A stretch of DNA of 64,000 bases, from NCBI GenBank assembly GCA_910588655.1, contig CAJUPJ010000007.1:1-64000 (forward strand), read 5' to 3'. Origin of the DNA: an uncultured Lachnospiraceae bacterium. Lineage in GTDB: Bacteria; Bacillota; Clostridia; Lachnospirales; Lachnospiraceae. A program made the position numbers and the translations under genes. Below the pieces are notes generated by a model that saw nothing but the letters and a program-made list of their open reading frames with translations, was not told where the DNA came from and did no database searches. Positions 44,065 through 52,455 of this stretch are shown here, piece by piece; positions within the stretch are counted from its first letter, which is position 1, and every line of letters begins with the position of its first letter.

Positions 44065-45239
44065 GTGCCAGTTATAAAAAGACCCCGCTGGAAGCCAGAC
44101 AGGGGTTTGCTTTTTCAAAGGAAGAACAGTATATATTTATTAAAAACCTTATTAAAGATAATATAATAAAAGGCGGGGTAATTTTATCTACATGTAACAG
44201 AAGTGAAATTTACTTTACAGGAAGCAGCCATTCTGCTGAAGAAGTAGTAAAAGCCCTTGCATTGTTTAAAAATACAAGTGACAGTAATATAAAAAAGTAC
44301 TGTCTTTTTTATGGTGGCAGCAGGGCAGCCAGCCATCTTTTTAATGTAACATGCGGTCTTGATTCAATGTTGCTTGGTGAAGATGAAATACTGCGCCAGG
44401 TTAAAGAGGCATATCTTGCTGCTTTTAACGCGCACCATACAGACAGTGAATTAAATATAATATTCCAGGATGCACTTAACTGTGCCAAATCTGGCAAATC
44501 AAAGACAAGGCTTTCTACGACCCCTGTTTCTATCGGGACTATAACCGCCAATACAATTGAGAAATATATCAGGGACAATATTAACAGGGATAATTTTCCT
44601 GGCAAAAGGGTGCTGGTTATTGGTATAACGGGCAAAACTGGAGGAATTGTTGCAAGAGACCTGGCTGCCAAGGGCATACAGGTAACAGGGACAACCAGGA
44701 AGCGCGGACTGGAAGCTGGCACATGGTGGCAGGGCAGCAGGCTTGTGCAAGTAACAGGTTTTGAAGAGCGGTATAAATACATAAACCAGGTATGTGTGGT
44801 AGTAAGTGCAACAACAAGCCCGCATTATACACTGACATACAATGAGTATATAAAAAGTACAGCAGATAACCAGGAAAGGCTTTTAATTGACCTTGCAGTC
44901 CCATATGATATAGACAGGAAACTTGCAGGGCTTAAAAATATAAAACTTCTTGATATAGATTATTTTAATACACTTTCCAAAGAAAATACAAATATAAAGC
45001 TTGGTGAACTTGGCAAGGCAGAAGAAGCAGTAAAAGAATGTGCAGATTCCACAATGAAAAAAATATATATACGTGGTTTCCTGGCAAGGATAAAAGAAAA
45101 TGCAGTCCTTTCAGATAAATTTAATAAAGAAAAATGGTTCAGGAACATGGTGTATTATCTGAAAGATGTAATGGGAAGTGAAGGGTTTAAGGATGTGCTG
45201 GAAAAGATATACAACAGGGAAACAAAAGGAGGGGAATAA
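44052..45239 (+). CDS. hemA: Glutamyl-tRNA reductase
   Basis: A 395-residue NADPH-dependent enzyme that reduces glutamyl-tRNA to glutamate-1-semialdehyde, the first step of C5 tetrapyrrole synthesis. The catalytic Cys48 is in LSTCNRSE. Next come the tRNA and substrate region LDSMLLGEDEILRQVK near 104 and SIGTITANT. A Rossmann motif VLVIGITGKTGGIVARDL near 188 departs from the usual GAGEMG by having T-G-K-T. The C-terminal dimerisation helices are shortened relative to E. coli. The start overlaps the ThiF-like gene; the stop overlaps the next start as TAATG. Confidence 0.92.
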   Translation: MFCISASYKKTPLEARQGFAFSKEEQYIFIKNLIKDNIIKGGVILSTCNRSEIYFTGSSHSAEEVVKALALFKNTSDSNIKKYCLFYGGSRAASHLFNVTCGLDSMLLGEDEILRQVKEAYLAAFNAHHTDSELNIIFQDALNCAKSGKSKTRLSTTPVSIGTITANTIEKYIRDNINRDNFPGKRVLVIGITGKTGGIVARDLAAKGIQVTGTTRKRGLEAGTWWQGSRLVQVTGFEERYKYINQVCVVVSATTSPHYTLTYNEYIKSTADNQERLLIDLAVPYDIDRKLAGLKNIKLLDIDYFNTLSKENTNIKLGELGKAEEAVKECADSTMKKIYIRGFLARIKENAVLSDKFNKEKWFRNMVYYLKDVMGSEGFKDVLEKIYNRETKGGE

Positions 45240-45862
45240 TGGCATATTTTCCATTTATAACAGATATAGAGGATATGGACTGCCTGGTTGTAGGAGGAGG
45301 GAGCATTGCACTGCATAAAGCACAAATACTGTCGGAATATAATGTAAATATACATATTGTGGCAATATCTGTATGTGACAGCCTTTTAAAACTTGCAGAA
45401 AGCAATAAAAGAATAGACGCCAGGCAGCGGGAATTTGAAGACAATGATATAAATGGAATGGATTTTGTAGTTGCGGCAACAGGTGACAGGGAACTTGGAA
45501 TCCATATTTCCGAAATATGTAAAAAGCAGAAAATTCCTGTAAACGTTGTAGACATAAAAGAAGCATGTTCATTTATATTCCCGGCAATTATCCATAAAGA
45601 ACCGCTGTTAGTGGCTGTTTCATCAGGAGGGGCAAGCCCGGCATTAGCCGCAGGCATTAAAAATGAAATAAAAGATATAATACCAGATTACTATGCCAGG
45701 CTTGCACAAAACCTTGAAAAAACAAGGGACTATGTAATTGCAAATACAAAAGATGGCGGGGCAGACGCCAGAAAACATATATTTGAAAAACTGGTATTAT
45801 ATGGCAGGGAACATGGCGGGGAGATACCAGAAAATATCATAAAAAATATAATAAAAGAATAA
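45239..45862 (+). CDS. Precorrin-2 dehydrogenase (siroheme synthase N-domain)
   Basis: A 207-residue NAD-dependent enzyme of the CysG N-terminal/Met8/SirC type that oxidises precorrin-2 to sirohydrochlorin. The NAD motif is LVVGGGSIALHKAQIL at 16-31, with VAATGD near 78. The family signature VSSGGASPALAAGIKNEI is near 121. It starts within TAATG at the hemA stop, so translation is coupled. It directs the row toward siroheme or, by the early-cobalt route, cobalamin. The next pathway gene, hemC, is 1,051 bases away across a repeat block. Confidence 0.9.
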   Translation: MAYFPFITDIEDMDCLVVGGGSIALHKAQILSEYNVNIHIVAISVCDSLLKLAESNKRIDARQREFEDNDINGMDFVVAATGDRELGIHISEICKKQKIPVNVVDIKEACSFIFPAIIHKEPLLVAVSSGGASPALAAGIKNEIKDIIPDYYARLAQNLEKTRDYVIANTKDGGADARKHIFEKLVLYGREHGGEIPENIIKNIIKE

Positions 45863-45911
45863 GAATAAAAATTGTACAGTTATTTGGTTTTTTGTGGATT
45901 TTGTGTATGAT

Positions 45912-46333
45912 GGACGGTTTCTGTGCCAGAGCCAGAATATTCCGTACAGGGGCACATATCCGCTACGTCAATATAAAACAATGTTATTTAGTCCAGAAAA
46001 GATGTTTAAAAATTACATGTGCTGGATGAGCTGGCAAATCCAAAGTGCCTTCCATGAAAACAGCACGCTTGCGCTGGTTTGGCAAGGGCTTGCACGCAAT
46101 GGTGCATAAAGCCCCTAATGTTCCTACGGAACATTTAATACGGGGCTTAAGCACCAGCGGCTTCGTACAGCTTTTTCATGGAAACACATTTGGAATTTGC
46201 CAGCAATCTACACTTTGGTAATTTATAGAAATATCTGAGCTCTGGACTAAATGACATTGCGTTATGTTAAGCCACGTAGCTGAAGAGTACCCCTGTACGG
46301 AATATTGCTGGCATCTGGCACATGAAACCTGTC
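45912..46333. repeat. Palindromic intergenic element, copy 6 (long)
   Basis: A 422-base copy with three nested layers. Outer arms: GGACGGTTTCTGTGCCAGAG...CCGTACAGGGGCAC against GTACCCCTGTACGG...GAAACCTGTC. Middle arms: GCTGGCAAATCCAAAGTGCC...CCATGAAAACAGC against GCTTTTTCATGG...AATTTGCCAGC. Centre: AAAGCCCC/GGGGCTT around ATGTTCC/GGAACAT. The core 46001-46229 is repeated, inverted, at 46605-46826. The flank TAAAATAACTGTAAATTG follows. Short reading frames inside are not genes. Confidence 0.88.
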
Positions 46334-46489
46334 ATTATAAATTTGCACTAAAATCTGGAATAGTAAAATAACTGTAAATTGTGGGGGTGGAAATTATTTT
46401 GCTAGTCACATATTATGTAATGAAAGAATTACTGTGATATATTAACATAGCAAATATAGCTGGCTTCCGTATGTCTAAATCATCTCCCC

Positions 46490-46900
46490 CAGCGGGTTTT
46501 CAGTGTTCCAGTTAATATTATTCCATGACAGGAACTCTATACAATGTCTGATGGCTTGGTGTAGTGCAATGTCATTTAGTTAAGAGTGTAGTTAGAAAAT
46601 GTTTTTATAAATTACCAAAGTGTAAATTAGCTGGCAAATTCCAAATGTGCTTCCATGAAAAAGCTGTACGGAACCGCTGGTGCTTAAGCCCTGTCTTAAA
46701 ATGTTCCGTAGGAACATTAAGGGCTTTATGCATCCATTGCGTGTGACGTCCAAGCGGAAGCGTGCTGTTTTCATGGAAGGCACTTTGGATTTGCCAGCGC
46801 ATCCAGTACATGTAATTTTTAAACATATCCTCTTAACTAAATAACATTGCACCGTAACAGAGGCGTACCTGGAATGGAATGATTTAGCAGAACACTGAAA
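46490..46900. repeat. Palindromic intergenic element, copy 7, inverted relative to copy 6
   Basis: About 410 bases. The left end is GCGGGTTTTCAGTGTTCCAG and the right end mirrors it as AGAACACTGAAA. The core 46605-46826 is nearly identical to the reverse complement of 46001-46229, including the GTTCCGTAGGAAC central loop. The right end runs into the hemC ribosome binding site (CTGAAAGGAG), so the element supplies part of the hemC leader. Copies 6 and 7 together could form a hairpin of more than 200 bp. Confidence 0.88.
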
Positions 46901-46913
46901 GGAGTATACTATA

Positions 46914-47834
46914 ATGAAACAGGGATTAACCAGGATTGGAACGAGGGGGAGTGCGCTTGCGCTTGCACAGACAGAGCTTGTGGTTTCTGCAATTAAGGCA
47001 AAATATCCTGGTGCAGTTATTGAAAAGGTGATAATAAGCACAAAGGGTGACAGGGAAACAGACAAGCCTGTTTCAAGTTTTGGTGATAAGGGTGTTTTTA
47101 TTGCAGAAATTGAAGAAGCTCTTTCTAATGGAAGTATAGATATGGCTGTACATAGCGCCAAGGATTTGCCTGGTGAATTAAAGGAGGGGCTTTGTATACC
47201 TTGTGTACTGCCAAGGGAAGATGCAAGAGATGTACTTGTAACAAGGGCGGGTACTTTATTTGGGGATTTGAAGAATAAACATGGTGTGGTTATTGGTACA
47301 GGAAGCAGACGCCGCCAGATGCAGTTTCTAAAGCTTTGCAATAATACAGAATTTAGAGGGATACGTGGAAATGTAGATACAAGGATAAATAAACTGCGTA
47401 ATGGTGTATATGATGGGATAATACTTGCTGCTGCAGGTTTAAAAAGGCTTTGCCTTGACAAGGAGAAGGATTTATCATATAAATATTTTGATATGGAAGA
47501 AATAATGCCTGCTGGCGGACAGGGGATAATAGCTGTTGAGGCAAGGAATGAAGATGTAAACAAAGATACATATACAGGCAGGATTTTAAGGGATATAAAT
47601 GATAGTGGTACATTTATACATTTCCAGAATGAAAGAAAAATAATTGAAGCTTCAGGTGCAGGATGTAATAGCAGCATAGGGGTTATAAGTTATTTTTATA
47701 ATAAGGGTAATGAGGAGTTTCTCTGTGTAGATGTTTTAAATGGACGGAACAATGGTTTTAAGCAGACTGGCAGGCGCGGGGATGCCGCCAGCCTTACAGA
47801 CAGGGCAATACAATATTTGAAAGAAGGATATTAA
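46914..47834 (+). CDS. hemC: Porphobilinogen deaminase
   Basis: A 306-residue enzyme that polymerises four porphobilinogens to hydroxymethylbilane. Motifs are RGSALALAQTELV, ISTKGDRETDKP, MAVHSAKDLPG with the catalytic Asp, GTGSRRRQMQ, and RGNVDTRI. The dipyrromethane cofactor Cys251 is in ASGAGCNSS. Length and order are normal. AAAGGAG lies about 10 bases before the ATG, at the very edge of repeat copy 7. It is followed 3 bases later by the fused cobA/hemD gene. Confidence 0.95.
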   Translation: MKQGLTRIGTRGSALALAQTELVVSAIKAKYPGAVIEKVIISTKGDRETDKPVSSFGDKGVFIAEIEEALSNGSIDMAVHSAKDLPGELKEGLCIPCVLPREDARDVLVTRAGTLFGDLKNKHGVVIGTGSRRRQMQFLKLCNNTEFRGIRGNVDTRINKLRNGVYDGIILAAAGLKRLCLDKEKDLSYKYFDMEEIMPAGGQGIIAVEARNEDVNKDTYTGRILRDINDSGTFIHFQNERKIIEASGAGCNSSIGVISYFYNKGNEEFLCVDVLNGRNNGFKQTGRRGDAASLTDRAIQYLKEGY

Positions 47835-47837
47835 CCA

Positions 47838-49349
47838 GTGGGAATTGTATATTTTATCGGTGCAGGGCCTGGGGATAAAGGGCTTATAACCCTTAAAGGC
47901 ATAGAAAAGCTGAAGATATGTGATGTTGTTATATATGACAGGCTTGCAAATGAGGAATTTCTTGGATTTTTAAAGCCAGGCTGTATAAAAATCTATGCTG
48001 GTAAACAGGCAGGCAGGCATTACATCCAGCAGGAAGAAATTAACCAGATATTAACAGAATATGCATTAAAAGATAATATTGTTGCCAGGCTTAAAGGCGG
48101 TGATTCTTTCGTATTTGGAAGGGGTACAGAGGAGATAGAAGCTTTAAACAAGTACAATATACCTTATAAGGTTATACCAGGGGTTACATCGGCTATAGCT
48201 GTACCAGAATGTGCGGGAATTCCTGTTACACACAGGGGCATAAGCAGAAGTTTCCATGTAATAACAGGTCATACAGATACAAATACAGGCTCTCCAGTCT
48301 GTAATTATAAGGCACTGGCAGATGCAGGTGGCACTCTGGTATTCCTGATGGGACTTTCCAATATAAAAGAAATAACAGATAATCTTATTAAAGAGGGAAT
48401 GGCAGAAGAGATGCCAGCGGCTGTTATTTCAGGCGGTACTACAGAAATACAGGAAGTTTTGCGTTCAAGCCTTGGTAATATTGCAAAAGAAGTAACAGAA
48501 AGAAATATGTTACCACCAGCAATAATAGTAATAGGTGAAACAGCAGCATATAATTATGTTTACAATAAAAATGCAGAAGGGGACAGCATGGCAGGCGGAA
48601 AGATTTGCCAGAAGAAAGCTGGCGTTGTTGCAACAAATGCATTAATGGAGAAGCTGGAAACAGGGCTGGAACTGGAAAATACAGAGTGTGTGCCTGTATG
48701 CAGGATGGAAATTTTTGATACTGGGACATGGGAGCTTAGGGAGGAACTGGAAAATATAGAGAAATATAAGTGGGTGGTATTTACAAGCAGGAATGGTGTA
48801 CAGGTTTTTTTTGAAACGTTTAAAAGCCTGTATATGGATATACGCAGGCTTGCAGGGGTTAAATTTGCAGTTATAGGAAGCGGTACTAAGGAAGTACTTG
48901 CAGGATTTGGCATTAATGCAGACTTTATCCCATCAGTATATACATCATCAGTTTTTGCAAAAGAACTTGCTGCAATAATGCTTCCTGGAGAAGCGGTACT
49001 TTTGCCAAGGGCATTAAGGGGCAGCAGTGAATTAACAGATATATTTGTACAGGAAAATATATGTTTTAGAGAAATAAAAGTATATGATGTAAAAGGGCAT
49101 TTGCTGGCAGGGGCAGACAGGCTGGAAGAATTAAGCAGCATTATATTTTTAAGTGCGTCGGGTGTAAAAGAATTTTCAAGGCTGTTAAAAGATACAGGAA
49201 AATATCTGCCAGATGGTATAAAATTTGTATGTATAGGTGAGGTAACAAAAAAGGCAGCCAAAGAAGAATATGGCAAAGAAAAAAATATAATAACAGCACA
49301 GATAAATAATGTGGATGGAATTATTAATGTATTAAGGGAGGGTGTATAA
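47838..49349 (+). CDS. cobA/hemD: Fused uroporphyrinogen-III methyltransferase / uroporphyrinogen-III synthase
   Basis: A 503-residue bifunctional protein. CobA/SUMT (about 1-240) has VYFIGAGPGDKGLITLKG, VARLKGGDSFVFGRG, and VTSAIAVPECAGIPVTHRG, and methylates uroporphyrinogen III to precorrin-2. HemD (about 255-503), with the weak conservation usual for the family, has VVFTSRNGVQVFF and SASGVKEF; it cyclises hydroxymethylbilane to uroporphyrinogen III. This fusion is common in Clostridia and channels flux to precorrin-2. GTG start after AAGAAGGA; the stop abuts the next ATG. Confidence 0.93.
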   Translation: MGIVYFIGAGPGDKGLITLKGIEKLKICDVVIYDRLANEEFLGFLKPGCIKIYAGKQAGRHYIQQEEINQILTEYALKDNIVARLKGGDSFVFGRGTEEIEALNKYNIPYKVIPGVTSAIAVPECAGIPVTHRGISRSFHVITGHTDTNTGSPVCNYKALADAGGTLVFLMGLSNIKEITDNLIKEGMAEEMPAAVISGGTTEIQEVLRSSLGNIAKEVTERNMLPPAIIVIGETAAYNYVYNKNAEGDSMAGGKICQKKAGVVATNALMEKLETGLELENTECVPVCRMEIFDTGTWELREELENIEKYKWVVFTSRNGVQVFFETFKSLYMDIRRLAGVKFAVIGSGTKEVLAGFGINADFIPSVYTSSVFAKELAAIMLPGEAVLLPRALRGSSELTDIFVQENICFREIKVYDVKGHLLAGADRLEELSSIIFLSASGVKEFSRLLKDTGKYLPDGIKFVCIGEVTKKAAKEEYGKEKNIITAQINNVDGIINVLREGV

Positions 49350-50084
49350 ATGGAAGAAGGAATGAAAATTAATATAAAGGGTTACTGGGATACAGTAAAT
49401 ATGCCTTGGGGGAAGCTGTTTTATAAGCTGCTGAAGAACCATCTGGATTATGAGGACAGGAATATACTTGATTTTGGAAGTGGCTTTGGAATTATGGCGG
49501 ATTATTTAGCAGAAAAAAATAATGTAACTGCTATAGAACCTTCTAGTGGAATGCTTGAATACAGGATGTGCAGTAATAGTTATAAGCAGTTAACAGGAGG
49601 GGTGGAAGAGTTAAGAAAGCTTCCAGATAACTATTTTGATGTAATTATCTGCCATAATGTTTTAGAATATATTGAAAACAGGGAAGAGGTTTTTGCAGAA
49701 TTTTACAGACTGTTAAAAAGTAATGGTGAATTATCAATAGTAAAACATAACAAGCAGGGTAAGATTATGCAGAAAGTGGTTTTTGAAAATGATATTTCTA
49801 CAGCATTAAAACTTTTAAATAATGAAAATGCAGTTTCTGTTAATTTTGGTACAATTAATGAATATAGTGATAATGATTTAGATAATTATACCAGTGGAAA
49901 GTTTATTGCCAGGAATAAATATGGTGTAAGAATATTTTTTGCATTACAAAGAAATGAATTTAAAGAGAAACCAGAATGGATTAATGATATGTTTGAACTT
50001 GAAAGCAAGGCAGAAGAAATACCAGCTTTCAGGGATATAGCGTTTTTCCACCATATAATTTTAAGAAAACAATGTGGAATATAG
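49350..50084 (+). CDS. Class I SAM-dependent methyltransferase
   Basis: A 244-residue methyltransferase. Motif I is ILDFGSGFGIMADYLAE near 40, the acidic strand-2 end is in AIEPSSGML, and motif IV is IICHNVLEYIEN near 100. It starts immediately after the cobA/hemD stop with GGGAGG inside that gene, so it is translationally coupled to the tetrapyrrole row. The substrate is unknown; it does not resemble the precorrin methyltransferases (a different fold), so a role in the pathway is only suggested by position. Confidence 0.78.
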   Translation: MEEGMKINIKGYWDTVNMPWGKLFYKLLKNHLDYEDRNILDFGSGFGIMADYLAEKNNVTAIEPSSGMLEYRMCSNSYKQLTGGVEELRKLPDNYFDVIICHNVLEYIENREEVFAEFYRLLKSNGELSIVKHNKQGKIMQKVVFENDISTALKLLNNENAVSVNFGTINEYSDNDLDNYTSGKFIARNKYGVRIFFALQRNEFKEKPEWINDMFELESKAEEIPAFRDIAFFHHIILRKQCGI

Positions 50085-50165
50085 TATGTTATAACAGGAG
50101 ATGAAAGTATAGGCGGGATATAAATTACTAATACGCATACAATAATAGAAAAGAGGAAAGAGAAA

Positions 50166-51344
50166 ATGGAAATAATGTCAAATATAAATGATTATAGAAT
50201 AAATAGTTTAAATTTGTATGTTGAAACAACATTTGGAGAATATTTGCAATATGCAAGGGATTTGGTTAAGAACAATGATTTGCAGAGAAAAAGAGTAAAA
50301 ACATCTAAAACAGTTTATTCTTTGTTGAAAACAGATTTATTAAATGGTTGTGTAATTCCGCCATTAGTGTTAGCAATTGTAGGATATGATGATAATTTAA
50401 AGAATATAAGCAATGATGGTTTACAGGATTATATAAAAAAGAACCGCAGTAATGTATTAATTCTTGATGGTTTGCAAAGAACACATACTTTAATAGATGC
50501 TGAAAATGAGGCTATAAGGCAGAAAAATACTGATAAATTTTACAATTATAAATTAAGGCTGGAGGTCTATGTAAATATAAATAAATTTGGAGTTTTGTAT
50601 AGAATGCTTACATTGAATACTGGACAGACTCCAATGTCTGCAAGGCATCAGATGGAAATGCTTTATAGTGATATGCTGGATACTGAGATTGAAGGTGTAA
50701 AACTTGTTAAGGAAGTTGATGGCGCTGCATATGCAGATAAGAAGGAATTTGTATTTAAAAATACAATTGATGGATTTAATTCTTATATGAACAGAAATGA
50801 GCTTCCTATGGACAGGCAGGAAATGTTAGAAAATATAAAAATGTTAGAGTATATGTCAGAAGAAAGGATATCAAGTGATATATTTAAGTCATTTTTAGAA
50901 AGTTACGTAAAGATATTTGATGTATTATGTAAAAAAACAGGAAATCTGGAAATAGACAAGGATAAACTGGATGAATATGAGATATCCGGTTCTCCGTTTG
51001 CAACTAAAGCAAGTGCTGCATTTGCAACATCCCAGGCAATGACAGGTTATGGTTCAGCATTAGGCATAATGAAGGATAAAGGGTTAATTGAAGATTTTAA
51101 TTCAATAGATAAAATTGTGAAAGACATTGATAAAAATTATGAAGATAATGATGGGGAATGGTTTATGGAATTTTTAAAGAAAATGGACATGATAAAAAAC
51201 TATTCTAAAAAAATTGGTAATGCGCAGAGAATGTTCTTACAGTATTTTTATAGAGAATTGTTAAATGAAGAAAGTGATTCTTATGCAAACTTGCTTATAG
51301 CAACGGAGAATGCATATAGAAAATATGATAGCCAGGTAAATTAA
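50166..51344 (+). CDS. DGQHR/ParB-like protein, first gene of a two-gene cassette
   Basis: A 392-residue soluble protein. The motif ILDGLQRTHTLID at 99-111 and the later YRMLTLNTGQTPMSARHQ (145-162) match the core layout of DGQHR-type (DndB-like) and DUF262-type ParB-fold proteins. In those a DGQ-x-R loop and a downstream asparagine-rich turn frame the nucleotide site. The sequence has DGLQR instead of DGQHR. The C-terminal half is helical and unassigned. The gene is visibly more AT-rich than the hem genes around it. It is followed 2 bases later by a HEPN-motif gene. Function not established; a defence or toxin-antitoxin role is inference. Confidence 0.7.
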   Translation: MEIMSNINDYRINSLNLYVETTFGEYLQYARDLVKNNDLQRKRVKTSKTVYSLLKTDLLNGCVIPPLVLAIVGYDDNLKNISNDGLQDYIKKNRSNVLILDGLQRTHTLIDAENEAIRQKNTDKFYNYKLRLEVYVNINKFGVLYRMLTLNTGQTPMSARHQMEMLYSDMLDTEIEGVKLVKEVDGAAYADKKEFVFKNTIDGFNSYMNRNELPMDRQEMLENIKMLEYMSEERISSDIFKSFLESYVKIFDVLCKKTGNLEIDKDKLDEYEISGSPFATKASAAFATSQAMTGYGSALGIMKDKGLIEDFNSIDKIVKDIDKNYEDNDGEWFMEFLKKMDMIKNYSKKIGNAQRMFLQYFYRELLNEESDSYANLLIATENAYRKYDSQVN

Positions 51345-51346
51345 TA

Positions 51347-52393
51347 ATGATAAAATATAAAGTAAATGAAAATACTAAAATAAAGTACTGTGATAGAATA
51401 TTTGAAATTAGAGATAAGATTACTGGCAATATTTTTATGTATAAACCCCAGTTAGAAATAGATAATTCATTTAATCCTGATGATTTTGAGATTTACTTTT
51501 TATATAATAGTAATTACAGGATTTCAGAGAACAGTATTTATAAGGTATATGCTGATGATACACGTATTGGCTGGATATTTCCAATACAGTCTTTAGAGTC
51601 AGGGGAGCATGACTATGCAGGAAACCAGTTTTATTTAAAATATGCATATATTGCTTTATATAAATTATTACAGATGATTAGTTTTACAGATGAGGAATAT
51701 TCAGATTTCAGTATTCTGGATTATTTTCCAGATAATATACAACTGCTTTTATATGATACAAATAATACAAAGAGTATAGAAGATTTTGATATTTCAAAAT
51801 ATACTGTAAGTTTGTTTTATAACGGATATTCATATAATGGACAAGGGAATGTTTTTACAGAAAGTGAAGAATTAGATAAAAATATTAAAATTAAACAATT
51901 GCCTGTTCCTATAAGAAATATATCATATATAAATGTATTATTTAAGGAACTTATACCATTACATGAAACAAGTTATTCAAAATTTCATTTATTATACCAG
52001 ATTATAGAAATATTAATTGGAGTGGTTTTTAATTATAAAATACAGGAATTAATTTATGAGATAGCAGGTTCTGCTAATGATTTATTTGATAAAAGAGAAA
52101 AACTAAGTGATATTACTACAGAAAAGAACAGAGTAGTATGGCTTTTTAATGACTTTTCCAGAATTGAGGCACAGAAATTAGATATTCTTAATGAGTTATG
52201 TATAGATTTGTTAGAGAAAAATGGAAAGAAAATAAATCCTGATAAAACGGCTAATAATTTATATAATGTCAGATGTCTTATAGTACATAATCTTTATTCC
52301 TTAGATGAATACAGCCGTAATTTATTGGAAGGATTGAATAATAGTTTTTTTGATGTTATATTTGATATTTTATTTACATTTAAGGATAATTAG
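51347..52393 (+). CDS. Putative HEPN-domain protein, second gene of the cassette
   Basis: A 348-residue protein. The first 200 residues or so match nothing I recognise. The C-terminal 150 residues are all-helical and contain NLYNVRCLIVHNLYSLDE near 302-319, where R-x4-H followed by N is the catalytic motif of HEPN ribonucleases. Such domains occur in toxins and in abortive-infection proteins. It starts 2 bases after the DGQHR-like gene, so the two are translated together. AT-rich like its partner. A membrane role is unlikely. The HEPN call rests on one motif plus helical context. Confidence 0.6.
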   Translation: MIKYKVNENTKIKYCDRIFEIRDKITGNIFMYKPQLEIDNSFNPDDFEIYFLYNSNYRISENSIYKVYADDTRIGWIFPIQSLESGEHDYAGNQFYLKYAYIALYKLLQMISFTDEEYSDFSILDYFPDNIQLLLYDTNNTKSIEDFDISKYTVSLFYNGYSYNGQGNVFTESEELDKNIKIKQLPVPIRNISYINVLFKELIPLHETSYSKFHLLYQIIEILIGVVFNYKIQELIYEIAGSANDLFDKREKLSDITTEKNRVVWLFNDFSRIEAQKLDILNELCIDLLEKNGKKINPDKTANNLYNVRCLIVHNLYSLDEYSRNLLEGLNNSFFDVIFDILFTFKDN

Positions 52394-52455
52394 TTTAGAA
52401 TAATCAAATAAAAAATAGCAAAATAATAGAATATGAAACGGAGTTAGAAAATATT

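Noticed and set aside
45894..46109. Short reading frame sharing MFKNY-CWM and WQIQSAFHENST with one at 46605-46826
   Set aside because: The similarity between the two frames comes from the inverted DNA repeats, not from protein conservation. Neither has a proper start context.
5213..46900. CRISPR array
   Set aside because: The repeats are dispersed palindromes of variable size, not short direct repeats with regular spacers, and no cas gene is present.
46592..47677. 361-codon reading frame antisense to hemC and into repeat copy 7
   Set aside because: It mirrors hemC codons, has no ribosome binding site or recognisable domain, and its end lies in a repeat. hemC motifs on the other strand are complete.
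48560..49276. 238-codon antisense frame in cobA/hemD
   Set aside because: Composition is that of a reverse-strand shadow, and it has no ribosome binding site.
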